A stretch of DNA of 61,541 bases from Neolentinus lepideus HHB14362 ss-1 (Eukaryota; Basidiomycota; Agaricomycetes; Gloeophyllales; Gloeophyllaceae), in NCBI GenBank assembly GCA_001632425.1, contig KV425582.1, positions 268,000-329,540 of the forward strand. The letters are read 5' to 3'. The notes under the pieces are model-generated. The model saw nothing but the letters and a program-made list of their open reading frames with translations, made no database searches and was not told where the DNA came from. Of this stretch, positions 37,137 through 49,332 are shown one piece after another; the stretch's first letter is position 1, and each line of letters begins with the position of its first letter. The translations under genes and the position numbers were made by a program.

Positions 37137-39660
37137 ATGATGGAGAGGAACGTCGGAAGGCCCTGGACCGCTCAAGAAGATGCACTACTCAGGCAGGCCG
37201 TAGCGATTCACGGAGAAAACGATAACTGGAAGACCATCGCCCAATTCGTTCCAGGCAGAACTAATAAAGCGTGTCGCAAGGTATGACTTTCCCGCCATCC
37301 CCAAACACTCCATGGGGTTCATCAGGCGCTTTTACTAGAGATGGAGGCATTCTTTGTCACCCAATGTGAAGAAGTCCGCGTGGACGCAGGAGGAAGACGA
37401 GTTACTGTTGCGGCTTTATGCGCAACATCACACGAAATGGTCGCTTATTGCGCGTCAGATTCCCGGTCGCACAGACGATGCCTGTTCTAAGCGGTACAGA
37501 GAGGCCTTGGATCCAGCTTTGAAGAAGAGTGAATGGACTCCAGAGGAGGACACGGTATTATTAGATTTATACCAGCGACTCGGCGGCAAATGGGGTCAGA
37601 TTGGGCAAGAATTGACTCGCAGCGGTCTGGCATGTCGGAATAGGTCCGTCTTTTCCGTTGTGCTACCTCGCGCTATTTCTGCGAGATAGGCTAACCTACC
37701 CTCCTTACCTTAGGTGGAGGTTGCTCGAGAGAAAGAAGACGCACGCCCAAACTTCTGTCACTCTTGATCCGGCGCCCGCGGTTCAAAATACAGTGCCCCC
37801 ATCTGATTCCTCCGTGCAGTCGTCCTGGCCCGATCTTCCAACCCTCGACGTCTCATATTGGGACCCATATGTCACGGATACCAGCTCCACTTCTCTATCT
37901 GTACCACCAAATGAGGTGGGAAGTCCCGGCATAGATGCCAGTCATGGGATAATACCTAGGTCCGATCCTCCGCCATTCCAATATACTTCATCCTCCTTGA
38001 GTTCTGCGCTGTCTACTCCGCGACGCCAGCTGAGGTTATCCCCAGCACAGCCTCTTGAGGGCGACCAGCAGACTCCGCAATTCAGTTATGAAGTCTCTAG
38101 CAGTCAGATAAACGTAGACTGCAATCTAGAGGCCGGTGATAACCACATAAATGCCGCGAGGCCCCCAAATTTACCTGACCATAACGCTGCGTACCTTCAA
38201 CAGCTGCAACCCAATCCTCAGGCCTTTACTCTACCCGACGCTTACCCTCGCGTTAATGCCGTTTCCCGCAGCTATGGCAATAATTCTATCCAGAATGTTC
38301 AGATATCTTTGGGCGACGACCGTGCACCGCAGTCTTCTGCTATAGTCTACGTTCATGGCGCTCATGAGCTGCGAGATGATCATGGCGATATTGTCATGAG
38401 GGATGGCAGTCCGAATAACCATCGAAGCATGTCCTTTCATCAGAGTATGCCTGGTTCGTCTGACCGCGGCGTCTCAGCTATGTCAATCTGTATACCTGAC
38501 GCGTCAACAAATCATGAGGCTGGCTCGATGAGCGACGTATGTCCGTCTCCTTACTCGTCGTATGCCCGTGTGGTAGTGTCTCCTGGTCCTCCAGCTGTCA
38601 TCCAGCTTTCACCAGCGGAGCCGAATCTTCCTAGGCAGATTTCGTCAGTGCGCTCGCGATCATCGGATTTCCGTCGCCGAGGACAAAGTCAGCCATCCGC
38701 GCCTAGGGCTCAGAGCGCCCGAAGAAAGCAAAGTGACCGACCGAGGAAGTTGGATGCTGGTTTGCCCGTCTCGTCAGAGTAAGCAGAGATCCATTTTCAT
38801 TCGGTGATTAGCATTGTCCGGATTCTTACTGATCTTCTTGATTACTTCATAGTCTATCCATCAAAGCATATGCATGTGGTCATCCCCTCTGCTGGCTGCC
38901 GTCAGCATCCAAGAGTACTTCCGTGTTCGCGACGTCTCATGGGCTTTCTGAACACTGCAAAGAGCGGCATGCAGACATGAACATTGTAGCGGTCGGCAGT
39001 GGAGGTAATGACCAGCCATTCCGTTGCGGGCTGGATGGGTGTGGGAGGGGTTGGAAGGTACGCCACAGGGACATCTACTTTATTTGCAATTACTCACCTA
39101 TACGTACAGAGTCTGAATGGGCTCCAATATCATTTGCAAGTGTAAGTGTGCTCCACCAATTCTCGTGATCACATCCTGACTCAAGGATGCCATTACGAAT
39201 ATAAAGATCCAAAGCCCACTTCATCAAAGCCATATCGACAGCATCGGCTCCTTCTTCGCCCCCCGCCACGCCTGATGACGAGACTCCCACTTCGGCAGTC
39301 GCGACGACGAACAGCGATAGTGTTGTCGCGAAGGGATCCATCAATAAGAGCGAGAAACGGAAGGAACATCGATGTCCTCATCCGTCATGCCCTAACGTAT
39401 ACAAGCAGCTGAGTGGGCTGAGGTACCACCTTCTACATGTATGTTTGTCTTTAAGGGCCTTTGACCTATCACTGTCACCATGTGACAAGGGTCGCTAATG
39501 AGAGTTGGTGCTTTTTCTCACCATTTTACAGGCTCATCACCATGGGTTGCCGGTCCAACTGTCCGACGTGCCACCCACATTGGCCAGAAAAATTAAGGAG
39601 AAAGAATCGAAGGCCAGGTTCAGGGCATCGTCCAGTCCAGACACGGACATACATCTGTAA
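37137..39660 (+). CDS. Three-repeat Myb protein with C-terminal C2H2 zinc fingers
   Basis: A probable transcription regulator of about 700 residues in seven exons. Three tandem Myb/SANT repeats occupy the N-terminus: GRPWTAQEDALLRQAV...WKTIA, KSAWTQEEDELLLRLY...WSLIA and KSEWTPEEDTVLLDLY...WGQIG. The intron joins AAG|AGATGG and AATAG|GTGG restore KRWRH and NRWRL. A Ser/Pro-rich linker of about 350 residues follows (to 38782). The C-terminus has C2H2-type segments: YACGHPLC..HCKERH, then FRCGLDGCGRGWKSLNGLQYH continuing across a splice into LQVSKAHF, and RCPHPSCPNVYKQLSGLRYH. The NGLQYH/SGLRYH form resembles Sfp1/JAZF1-type fingers. The start is the first of two adjacent ATGs. Targets are unknown. 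Confidence 0.85.
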
Positions 39661-39720
39661 AATGACACGCTTTTCCATCTGTCCACGGAGGGAACGGGCC
39701 TCCGGTATTGACATATTTAT

Positions 39721-40151
39721 TCATTCGCGGGCCAAAACACTTACTGTCACATCTGTACCTTGTTGTCGATATTTCTCTAGTGGTTCTTTAGGCGTATACT
39801 CGGACACAAGATCTTCATGTAGCTGTTTTGTATAATATAGACTGTAGCACCGAATTCGTACATACTTTGCAAGAGCGCGTGCAATCTTGGAGATCATTAA
39901 AGGGACGATAGCTTCAGCACGCGGGGACAAGGTCAGATGAGATCTGTGACAATCGCAGCAAAGGATACGTATCCCTATGTATAACAAATCCCGGCCGATG
40001 AGAAACGTCGCCGAGACCAACCGTGCTGAGCTGGGTACCTACCGATGCATGTCTGATGCTCAACATTGACGTTTATGAAACTTTCACCGGTCCAAAGTCG
40101 AACCCGTAGACAGTAGGTTTGATGGATTCGTTTCACTTCTAACGACTCCAT
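39721..40151 (-). CDS. Small hypothetical protein
   Basis: A two-exon model of about 120 residues that I do not recognise. The ATG at 40149-40151 gives MESLEVKRIHQTYCLRVRLW. A GT-AG intron of about 70 nt joins CIG to IRILCCDCHRSH, and the frame runs to ARE and a stop at 39721. A Cys-x-Cys-x2-Cys-like cluster (CCDCH) is visible, but no known domain. It converges on the Myb gene, 60 bp apart. The smooth splice and length of open frame are the only support. Confidence 0.4.
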
Positions 40152-40353
40152 GGTACAGGATCGGAAAACAAAGGCTTTAAAGCGACCAAGACCAAATGCG
40201 GATTGAATAGACTGGGCGTACGTAGCCACGACTCACTGTGAAAAACTTTGTAACAAAGAAAGATTGGTCATCGTCCGGCTCCGGCACCGAATTGTGATGC
40301 TCTAGCGTGCGCCGTCAGTCTCAGGCTATTTGAAATAAATGGCCCGAAAACAC

Positions 40354-41532
40354 CTACAAGTCTCTAAGTTGGGGGTCGTTCATCAACTCTGACATAGATG
40401 GGCTCTGTCCAGACTGCATGCGGTTCATCTGAAAGAGGCCGAGGTGTCAATCTAAAAAAGTAGAAACATCAAGGTACGCAGAGTAACGTACCATGCTTGC
40501 AACAGCAGGATTGGACATAAGCTGCTCTAGGCCTCCGTTCGCCATCATCTGCTGGGCTGCCTGCATAAACATGGGATTCCCCAACAGACCGCCGAGGTCA
40601 GGCATCCCACCGGCGCCGGCGCCTCCGCCTCCCATGTTCCTCAGCATGTCTGCCATGCCTCCCATATCACCTAAGCCACCGCCGCCACGGGAGCCTGCAC
40701 TATTTGCGCTAGGGCTCTCCAAGGGAGGCATCTCGTCATCATCATCATCGTCTGGCACAAAGCGAGCTTCAGCGTTCTGTAATCCTGTTTGCAGACTGGC
40801 GTTAGAGGGGTCTTTCTCTAGGCCTTTCTTGAACGCGGAAGCAGAGGCTTTGTAGTCCCCTAGAGAGTAATGAGCGTGTCTGCGGCAACAGGATCACATT
40901 CGTTCAGTCCTATTTAACTTAGAATGACGTATGCGACGCTCACCCTAATCGATGGTACGCTTTCACAAAAGAAGGATCGACCTCAATTGCTTTCTCCGCA
41001 TCGCCGATGGCGGCCAAGTGGTCTCCTTTACTCGAGTACGCAGCAGCCCGATTCGAATAGTACACCGCATTCGTAGCATCCAAGTCAATAGCTTTAGTGT
41101 ACGACGCGATAGCTTCATCGTACTTCTTGCTAGACATAAATGCGTTCCCTTCAGCCTTCGCCTTCTCTGCATTCGCCTTCTCTTGGGCAGAGGGACCCTT
41201 CAACGTTGACGGCGCTGTGCTGGACGATGGAGCGGTTGAAGAATTAGATCCAACCTTGTCTCGAGTCTTCAGGAAGACATCAAATATAGTCTGGAGAGTT
41301 GCAGGCTTGATAGTGAGCTTGTTGCATAGCACCTCGTTTGTAGGATCGACCCCGAAGGCTTCGCCAATGCATTGGACTAATGGCACATCAGAGAAAGCCC
41401 AAATTGAACGGCCGCGAACTTACTGGCAACCTCAAGCCCTTCCCTATCATCCTGCTTGACTGTACCGTCCTGAATGGACTGGTTTAGGAAGTCAATAATT
41501 GAGAGAACGAGCCGTTGCTGCTTTTCCGACAT
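40354..41532 (-). CDS. SGT2: SGT2/SGTA TPR co-chaperone
   Basis: A cytosolic adaptor of the GET pathway that hands tail-anchored membrane proteins on to Get4/5 and binds Hsp70/Hsp90. The start MSEKQQRLVLSIIDFLNQ is the SGT2 N-terminal dimerisation helix. Three TPR units follow: EKAKAEGNAFMSSKKYDEAI, NAVYYSNRAAAYSSKGDHLA and VDPSFVKAYHRLG continuing across a splice into HAHYSLGDYKAS. The C-terminus is Gly/Met-rich (GMADMLRNMGG) with NPMFMQAAQQMM and ends MNDPQLRDL at the TAG 40354-40356, as in the family's substrate-binding region. A second in-frame ATG 29 codons upstream (41617-41619) would give a longer form. The gene is divergent from PRP19. Confidence 0.93.
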
Positions 41533-41624
41533 GAGATGCGGTTCGTAGAGAAATAAACAACTGTCAACAAGCGCGGCGTGTCTTGTACTCTCTTGTACAG
41601 CGTCGGTTTCATCGGCCATCCATT
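41533..41624. promoter_or_regulatory. Very short divergent promoter of SGT2 and PRP19
   Basis: Only 92 bp lie between the two start codons. The SGT2 frame stays open through almost all of it, up to an upstream ATG at 41619. Confidence 0.6.
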
Positions 41625-43267
41625 ATGTTTTTCTGCGCTATCTCGGGTGAAGTCCCTCAGGATCCTGTTGTTTCTGCAAAGTCTGGTCATGTGTATGAGC
41701 GTCGTCTCATTCAGAAGTACATAAACGACAATGGCACAGATCCTGTGACCGGGGAGAAGTTGGAGGAGTCCGACCTCATTGCAGTCAAAGCTAGTACGTC
41801 CGTTTCACATATTCTAGTGATACAGCCGCCGAGTAATAATGGTCAAATAGGCCCTAATGCTGCTCCTCCACGAGCACCAGCGCAGACATCTATTCCGGCT
41901 CTGTTGCAGACTCTTCAGAACGAGTGGGACGCGCTTGTATTGGAAACGTTCGCTCTTAAGCAACAGTACAATGCGACGCGTCAGGAGCTGAGCTATTCTC
42001 TCTATGCACAGGATGCAGCTACTCGTGTTGTGGCGCGTCTGATGAAAGAGCGCGACGCTGCCAGAGAGTGAGTGCACGCCTTTTGCAATGACAGGCTATA
42101 CTCAATAGGCGTTTCCTCAGAGCTCTTGCGAGCGTACAAGCATCGATGGGCATTGCACCATCCGCGGGATTGGGTGGTGATGTCGAGATGAGTGGCGAGG
42201 ATGAAGCAACTGGTGGCCTTCCAGCGGCTATCGTGTCTCAGATTGACGAGACACACCAGACTCTTTCCGCTGCTCGCAAAAAACGCAAGGCCCCCGCTAA
42301 CTACGTAACACCCGCCGAAGTCAAGACTTTCAAAGCCAAGCACACCATTCCTTCCCTCCATTCCGCCTCCCCTGCTGGTATCACATCCTTGGCTGTCTCT
42401 CGCGCGGATCCATCCCACTTCTTGACTGGTGGTAACGATAAAATTGTCCAGCTCTATGACAGGACTACGGACAAAGTCTTAGCCACACTCAAAGGTCACA
42501 CGAAGAAGATCAATCACGTAGCCTTCCGCGAAAAGGATGGCGAACCTACACTGCTACTCTCAGGCGGTGCGGACAAAATCGTCAAGATCTGGTCACACGA
42601 TGGCGCCTCTGGCGAGTATCTACCGAAGCATACCATTAGGACGCACAAGGGAGAAATCACAGGCCTTGTTGTACATCCCACATCCACGATTCTTGCGCTG
42701 TGTTCCCATGACAAATCGTACTCGCTCCACGACTTGACGAACTATAAACAGGTTTTCTTGTCCGCTCCAGCCGATGAACCCTTGACGTCTCTTTCAGTCC
42801 ACCCTGATGGCATGCTTCTGGCTCTAGGTACTCCGGCTTCTACCATTCAAATTTATGATATACGTTCCGGCGGCATCGCCGCCACCTTAACGCCTGAGAG
42901 AAGCACACCGTTCACGGTACACACGACAAGTTTCTCAGAAAACGGCTATCACCTCCTTGCGCCTGATTCCTTGTCCTCCATGGCAATCTGGGATCTCCGC
43001 AAGCCCAAAATCGCGCACTCGATACCCTTGGGTGATGATTTCAAGATCAATAAGGTATCGTATGACTACAGCGCACAATTGCTTGGTGTTGCTGGAAGTG
43101 AGGGTGCGCGGGTGTACGCTCATAAGTCATGGGAGGAGCTGGCTAGTTTCGAGGAGGGAGGTGAGGTCAGCGACCTGGTCTTCGGTCACCAAGGCAAGGA
43201 GATATGGGGTATCAGTGGGAGGGAAGTCCGAGTTTGGGGTTCGGACGAAGCGATGGAGATTGCTTGA
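41625..43267 (+). CDS. PRP19: PRP19, U-box/WD40 ubiquitin ligase of the spliceosome
   Basis: The core subunit of the Prp19/NTC complex, which activates the spliceosome and builds ubiquitin chains; 533 residues. The N-terminal U-box reads MFFCAISGEVPQDPVVSAKS...YERRLIQKYI...DPVTGE. A coiled-coil tetramerisation region follows (LLQTLQNEWDALVLETFALK, then RQELSYSLYAQDAATRVVA). After a 41-nt intron (42068-42108) come RALASVQASMG, a linker with KKRKAP and the WD40 domain, for example FLTGGNDKIVQLYDR, LKGHTKKINHVAF, LSGGADKIVKIWSHDG and LSVHPDGMLLALGT, ending VRVWGSDEAMEIA. The ATG is at the exact family position. Confidence 0.96.
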
Positions 43268-43773
43268 TTGTAAAAGTGCTCCTTATTTTTTGTGTGCGCC
43301 CTGTATGTGTATCGAGTCTGTGATGCTATCGATTGGGGCCGGGACCTGCTCACATGAGCCTCACCGAGACAAAAGTCATGAAGTGCGTTATGGAGAACTG
43401 AGATATTTGGACGCTAGCAGAGTCCAGCTTGGCACTTTCGAAAGGCTTTCTGAAACGTAAGCTGGCAAGAGATATATATGGTATCATCAAAAGCGTCTCG
43501 CTCGTGCATGTCATTTTGTAAGTAATACAGCCAACGTGATGATACAAAAGAATCGTCACTTGAGTCGAAGAAGAGCCCGAGTGAAAGCCCAACCATAAAA
43601 AAAGAGCGGCTCATGCGCTTCCAACTATGGAAAGAAGAAGTGGGGAATGATACAGTAGTAGAGTAATGCTGTACAACGGTCGTGTGATATGCGTTTAGCA
43701 ATAAATGAGTATAATGTCATGCGAATGGTCTAAGACAAACTGGACCTGGCCACGAGCCCCAACTTGTGCGAAC
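43268..43773. other. Interval between convergent genes
   Basis: About 500 bp between the PRP19 and transporter stop codons. It must carry both 3' untranslated regions. I saw no gene. Confidence 0.5.
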
Positions 43774-46527
43774 TCAAGACCACGATGTTGGCCCGAACCC
43801 GTTGACTGGATCAGGCGTCTTCAGAGACAGGCCCATAGCGTCTGCGGTGTTCATCCAGACGTTATTGCCCCACCATGGCAGGTTGATGCCGCCCTTTGGC
43901 AGGGACAACGCGAAGAAGATGATAAGCGTGCCCACAGCGACGCCCGAGTCCAGCGCGGCGGACAAAATGTAGTTGTACCGCATCCACCAGCGGAAGTGGA
44001 AGCGGCGCATCACATACTGGAAGATGAAGCCCGTGAGTGCCCATGCGGAGTAGTTGATGCCGCTCGCAGGAGGAAGCGCGGTGACCCCGGCGAAGAAGAC
44101 GGGCATGTTCACGTAGCGCCACAGAGAGTGGGGGTAGCGGCGCGCAAGGTAGTAGAACGGAATGGGGGCGATGGCGCCGATGAGGAAGAAGAACACGAGT
44201 GGGTAATACAGCGCGCTGGGGGAGAAGAATCGCTTCGGGCCGACGCCACCCCAAATGATGGAAGCCGTCGCGAACACGTTGGACGAGGGGCAAGTGAACC
44301 CGTGCGGCTGGTCCGCCTGGCAAATATCAGGAATGTTCGAGAACATCCACGACTGGACAAGCACAACAACGAAGCAACTGACGACGCTCGCGACCGTCTG
44401 CGCAACGAACATTATCCGCGGGGGCACCTTCATGTAATGGCCAAGCTTGAGATCACCCGAGAACGTCGTCGCCTGCGACACCGTGATATACCCATACGTC
44501 TTGAACAGCATCATCGCGACCGGCCGGCCAGGGAGCATATAGCCCACGATGATCTCGACGAGGGTGTTGATCGGGATCTGCTGGTTCGTGATCGCCTGGA
44601 TCATCGCGGCGGGGAGGGTGAACACGGCGGCGATGAGTAGGGCGATGATGTACGCCCAGGTGGGGAAGTGCGTCGGGTTCGTCTCGATGGCGATGACACC
44701 GAGGACGAAGGCCACGAGACCCAGGACGCCGTACCAGTATGCGGGGACCTCCTTGTAGGCCAACATGAGGCGCGAGTGGACGTCCCGCTCGTCGCGGATC
44801 GTGCGGCGGAATTGGCGAGCAATGTCACGACGGTACCACACTACCAGATGCCTATCAGGTTCCGATCATCAATGAAACTCTAGGGCAGGAGACTCACGGA
44901 AAGTGTGCACGAAAATAGACGTGAAGATGGCGAAGGACGGGCCATATGAGACGGCAAAGGTCGCGGAGAGGAACATGGGTGAGTATGCTTTGTACTTCGC
45001 GAGGTCGAACTCGCCGTTCGTGACGATTGCAGAAACATTGTACTGCATGCCGTAGCGGTCGAATGCACCAGAGGAAGACATGGGCAGGAAAGCCGAGAAA
45101 AAGACATTCTTATCTGTAGAATTCCTAGGATCAGCGTGCGAATAAAAAGATGGTTGGAAGGAAACTGACAGTAAATGATGGGTGTGAGGATCCAGAAGAA
45201 AAAGATGAAAGAGATGAGAGTATTGGCTTCTGCCCACCACTAAGCGAAGAATATCAGCACGGGTTAAATGCCGCGATCCGAGTAAAATACTCACGGGGGA
45301 AACCAAGGGACTCCCAACATACGCGATCATACTCCAGTCAAACGTAAACAAACCCATACCCAATCCCGAGAGGGTCCCAAACAGCTGGTTAACAACCACA
45401 TTATTGGGCGCAATCCAGCACACCCAGTTGAACACACTCAATCCCGTCCACAAGTACCCAGGCACCCAGTACCAGATCAAGCTACAGCAGAACGCCACCA
45501 GGAAGAACTTCTCCCTGCTCCAGTGCCTCCTCTCGCGCCTGCCATAATTCTTATGCAGCGTGTTGAACAGCGCGGCATTGACCAACGCGCCGGGCCAGAT
45601 CATCGAGCTCGGCCAGACGACGAACTGCCTGATCAGGCCCGCAAACGCGTACCCGATGACCTGCGAGGAGATGCACAGCAGGAACTGGTAGCCGAGCCCC
45701 CAGTTCTGGTTGTAGAACACGCGCTGCGTGAGGATCGTGTCCGTCGCGTACGCGCCCATCTGCGTGACGTTGGCCATGACGGTGATGACGGTGTGCTCCT
45801 TGATATTGAAAGGCCCGGGGTTGAGTGACATAGAGAAACGGCCGAGTGTGAGACGTTTCGTGGGGAGGGCCCATTCGAGGAATTTGCCGGCGGGGAGGGC
45901 GGTAAGCTGGATGACGAGGGAGGTAATGAAGACGGAGGGGTCTAAGGGAGGGATTAGTGCGTGGCGGTGAGGATGAGATGAAAAGGAGACGTACATCGTA
46001 AACCGAAGAGTTGGTTGACGCCCGGGACGATGATGGAGACGAGGATACCCAGGAACCACATCCGGAATGTGTTGACGGGCATTAATGGGTCGTCGATGCT
46101 CGCTACAGCGGCCCGCACCTCGGGGTATGGCGATTCACTGAGAAAAGTCAGATTATAAAAGACACAGGGCACATCGCAGAACGTACTCGTTGTATTCAAT
46201 GCCGCTCTTGAAACTAGGCGTACCGGTCGTGCTTCGGTCACTGTCATCTTGGAACTCGGTGTCGACCTCTGTCGTGCCGGTGAATCCTTCAGAGGTCGAC
46301 ATGGTCCGGAACTTCTTCTCGTGGGCATCAAAGCCGCTAGAGACGGATGAGCTCGTAGGCACCACGGTTCTCAGGTCGTAATTGGGATCGTTAAGGTGTT
46401 CCATAAGGATATCATCGACATCTTCTGGGACGTCGGGCGCGGTCCTGCGGAAACGGAACTGAGGGAGGCTTGAGAGATAGCTGGATGCACCGGTGGACCT
46501 GGCCTCCATGTCGTGTGCTGGCTGCAT
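43774..46527 (-). CDS. OPT family oligopeptide transporter
   Basis: A polytopic membrane transporter of about 790 residues that takes up small peptides or related compounds (OPT family: tetra/pentapeptides, glutathione, metal chelates) with protons. The N-terminus (MQPAHDMEARSTG) is cytosolic and acidic. ESPYPEVRAAVASIDDP is the OPT signature before the first membrane segment, and NPGPFNIKEHTVITVMANV corresponds to the NPGPFN-KEH motif. Membrane segments follow through NQNWGLGYQFLLC, TFDWSMIAYVGSPL and KTYGYITVSQATTFSGDLKL, ending NGFGPTSWS at the TGA 43774-43776. Several short introns interrupt the gene. It is divergent from the dioxygenase gene, with 1.24 kb between start codons. The substrate is not readable from sequence. 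Confidence 0.9.
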
Positions 46528-47771
46528 TGTTAACCAGAGAAGGGAGGGGATAAGTGGACGGGTGCCGCAGGACTCGGAGGGGGATCGCGAATAGAGGAGT
46601 TAGCGCATGGAGGGCGGCTTTTTGTGCAATCCTGGGTAACACTGGGCTGATTTGATAGTGGCAGTCATAAGGGGGTTTCGCCCTGACTCGGCGGAAGAAG
46701 CGAGTTGGCAGACGGACGAGACAATTAAAGTTCGTGACGGGTGCTCGCTATCTCAACAAAAGGCCTGGGAAGCGACTGATTACTCTCCATTTCATTAGTA
46801 TCATGGCGTAATGGACGTACCTTTTTGACTATGTCGGGCACTGGCTGCGCTAAAATGAGCAACATTGTATGTTTTCTGAGCGTACAAAGTGCAGCAGCAT
46901 TGCAATGCGGTGTATGCGACATCACCAAACGGGTACACCGCCGGTCACAGCCAGGCATATATCTGGCCTGCGATCTGTCGAATGGGTCCCGAAGCTCTTT
47001 TGTCTTGGAATCTTATTGTCAATGACAATAAGCAGCGGACCCTGTCTAGCATGTGCCGGTGCAGAAGCAAGATCCCGTCCCGATACTCCGTGACTTGCGT
47101 TTGCCTGCACGTGCCAAAGGACCCGGAACCCGGTGGTCTTTCCTGGACGTCTACCACGGACCACATCTCCGCTGCTGCAACTCAGTCTCTCGACATCATG
47201 GCGTGCACCTAGCGCCGCCTCCTTTCCGTGACACAAACGGTTTGTCTTTGTCATAACACTGAGACTGGTCGACTTGACATGTGGCGTGAATCTTTGCTGG
47301 CAACTCTCGTCGTGTTCCATTATGGCACGAATCACAAACCGCGCTGAACAATTGGTAGCTGCTCTGGATCCATCGATTGCTGATAATTCCGCTGTCAGTT
47401 TAGCATTTACTCTCGGACTGTCTTCCAGCTTGGGTTAACTGATCGCTTACTTCTGCACGAACACGATTAACCAACAAAGAGGTCCTAAACGTCATCTCTG
47501 CGCTCCCGGTTCTGATTACATACTTTCGTGCTCGCAACTAGCCTGCAGTGCAGGTGTCCCGGGTTTGGTCTCCGGTGGACCTATGACTTCCATATAAGGA
47601 TGCCACATCTTATCTCATTTCCATAAAAGGGCCTTGAGGATATCGGCATTCGGTGGGCAACGATGGCGTATACCACAGGTTGTATGGCGAATATGTCAAT
47701 CCACGTCTTATATGTCTCCACAGAGATATGTCCGTCCCTATTCGTGCGCGTAACGATCTGCACAACAAACC
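46528..47771. other. Divergent intergenic region, OPT transporter and dioxygenase
   Basis: About 1.2 kb. One 137-codon frame on the minus strand (46922-47335) has no family features. The region probably holds the promoters of the two divergent genes and could contain shared regulatory sites. Confidence 0.45.
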
Positions 47772-49332
47772 ATGGCCACCACAACCGTCACAGAACTCGC
47801 CAGTTCTATCCCCGCGAAGCTCACCTTAAACGGGTCGGCTAACGCAAACGAACAACAAAAGCCTGAGCAGCAGCAGTCACAATACCGCTACACCCACCTG
47901 CTCCCCACCTTTTCCCAGGACCACTACCCGCCGCTGACTCCTTTCGAGCACACCGACCCGGGCCAGCGCGCGCTCTCCCATGCCAACCCCCGCGCGTTCC
48001 TGGACAATGCGACTCGGGTCATAGAAATCACACCTAACCTCGGCACCGAGGTGCACGGTGTGAGCCTCGCGCAGCTCGATGCCGATGCGCGGGACGAGCT
48101 TGCCTTGGAGGTGAGCAATGTCATCAGCCTTTTGTGTGGCCCCCATTGTTCTTATATTGGCCTTGCGAAATCGTGATCGGAACCGTATTTTAGGTTGCAC
48201 GCAGGGGCTTGATCGTGTTCAGGAACCAGCACGAGTTCATTGATGCGGGACCCGAAGCCTACCTCGAATGGGGAAGGCACTTTGGTCGGTAAGTCGTCTT
48301 CTCCTATTGCAAATGTTACACGTATAGTGTGGTATCTTCCTTGAAGCAGGTTTCTTTTGGCTCCCGTCCTTTTGTTGTGTATATATAACAATTGACTCCA
48401 CTTCATATTGGCTTGATACACTGTTGCTGATCCGTGGCGCCTTCCCTACAGGCTGCACATTCACCCGACCTCTGGCCACCCGCAGGGCTATCCAGAACTC
48501 CACCTAGTCTACAAGTGAGTTTCAATCTATCCCAGTTTATCCACACAATCCGTTGTACAGTGTCTGATTGTGTCGCTATTATCAGGGATGGCTCCTCGAC
48601 CTTCAACTACGAACTGCACGACTCCCTCTCGCCCACCGTCTGGCACTCGGACGTCTCTTACGAGCTCCAGCCCCCGGGCTTGACTACCTTCTTCTTGCTC
48701 TCGCAGCCGACAACCGGCGGCGACACCCTCTTCACGTCGCAGGTCTCCCTGCTGCGCACCTTCTCCCCGCAGTTCCGCGAGTTCCTCAAGACACTCAAGG
48801 CCGTGCACTCGGGCGTCGAGCAGGCGAACTTCAGCCGCTCGGGCAAGAGGGGCGGTGTGGTGCGGAGAGAGCCGGTCGAGAATGTACACCCGGTTATCAG
48901 GCGCCACCCCGTCACTGGGGAGGAGGCGTTGTACGTGAACAGGCAGTTCACGAGGAGGATCGTCGGGCTTAAGAAGGAAGAGTCTGGTAGGTCCAAGACC
49001 ACCGATCACCAGATGACGCTGGTTCTGATGCACTCCTCTTAGATGCCATCCTGAAACTGCTGTTTGACCACATCGACAGGAGCGGGGCCAACCAGGCCCG
49101 ACTCAAGTGGGAGCCCGGCACCGTCGCAATATGGGACAACCGCGTCACTGCTCACGTACGTCTCCTATCTATCCTCTTAGCGCCCACTATCTCACGCCTC
49201 ACCGGCATCTAGTCTGCGATCCTCGACTACGGCGAATCAAATGAGACCCGCCACGGCGCGCGGATCACACCACAGGCTGAGAGGCCCATCCCGGCCTATG
49301 AAGGCTTGGATTTGACTAGTGACACTGTGTGA
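47772..49332 (+). CDS. TauD/TfdA-type Fe(II)/2-oxoglutarate dioxygenase
   Basis: A non-heme iron oxygenase of about 400 residues, of the group that releases sulfite from taurine or other sulfonates. It has NATRVIEITPNLGTEVHGVS, then across introns VARRGLIVFRNQHEFIDAGP and LHIHPTSGHPQGYPELHLVY. The iron ligands are the HxD of SPTVWHSDVSYE and the distal His of WDNRVTAHSAILDYGE. RHGARITPQAERP supplies the 2-oxoglutarate-binding Arg. TFFLLSQPTTGGDTLFTS is the typical connecting strand. The C-terminus ends LDLTSDTV. Fungal members of this family (sulfonate/alpha-ketoglutarate dioxygenases) serve sulfur scavenging; the actual substrate is not known. The N-terminal 40 residues are Gln/Thr-rich. Confidence 0.9.

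Noticed and set aside
46922..47335. 137-codon minus-strand frame between the transporter and the dioxygenase
   Set aside because: No recognisable domain, signal peptide or splice partner.
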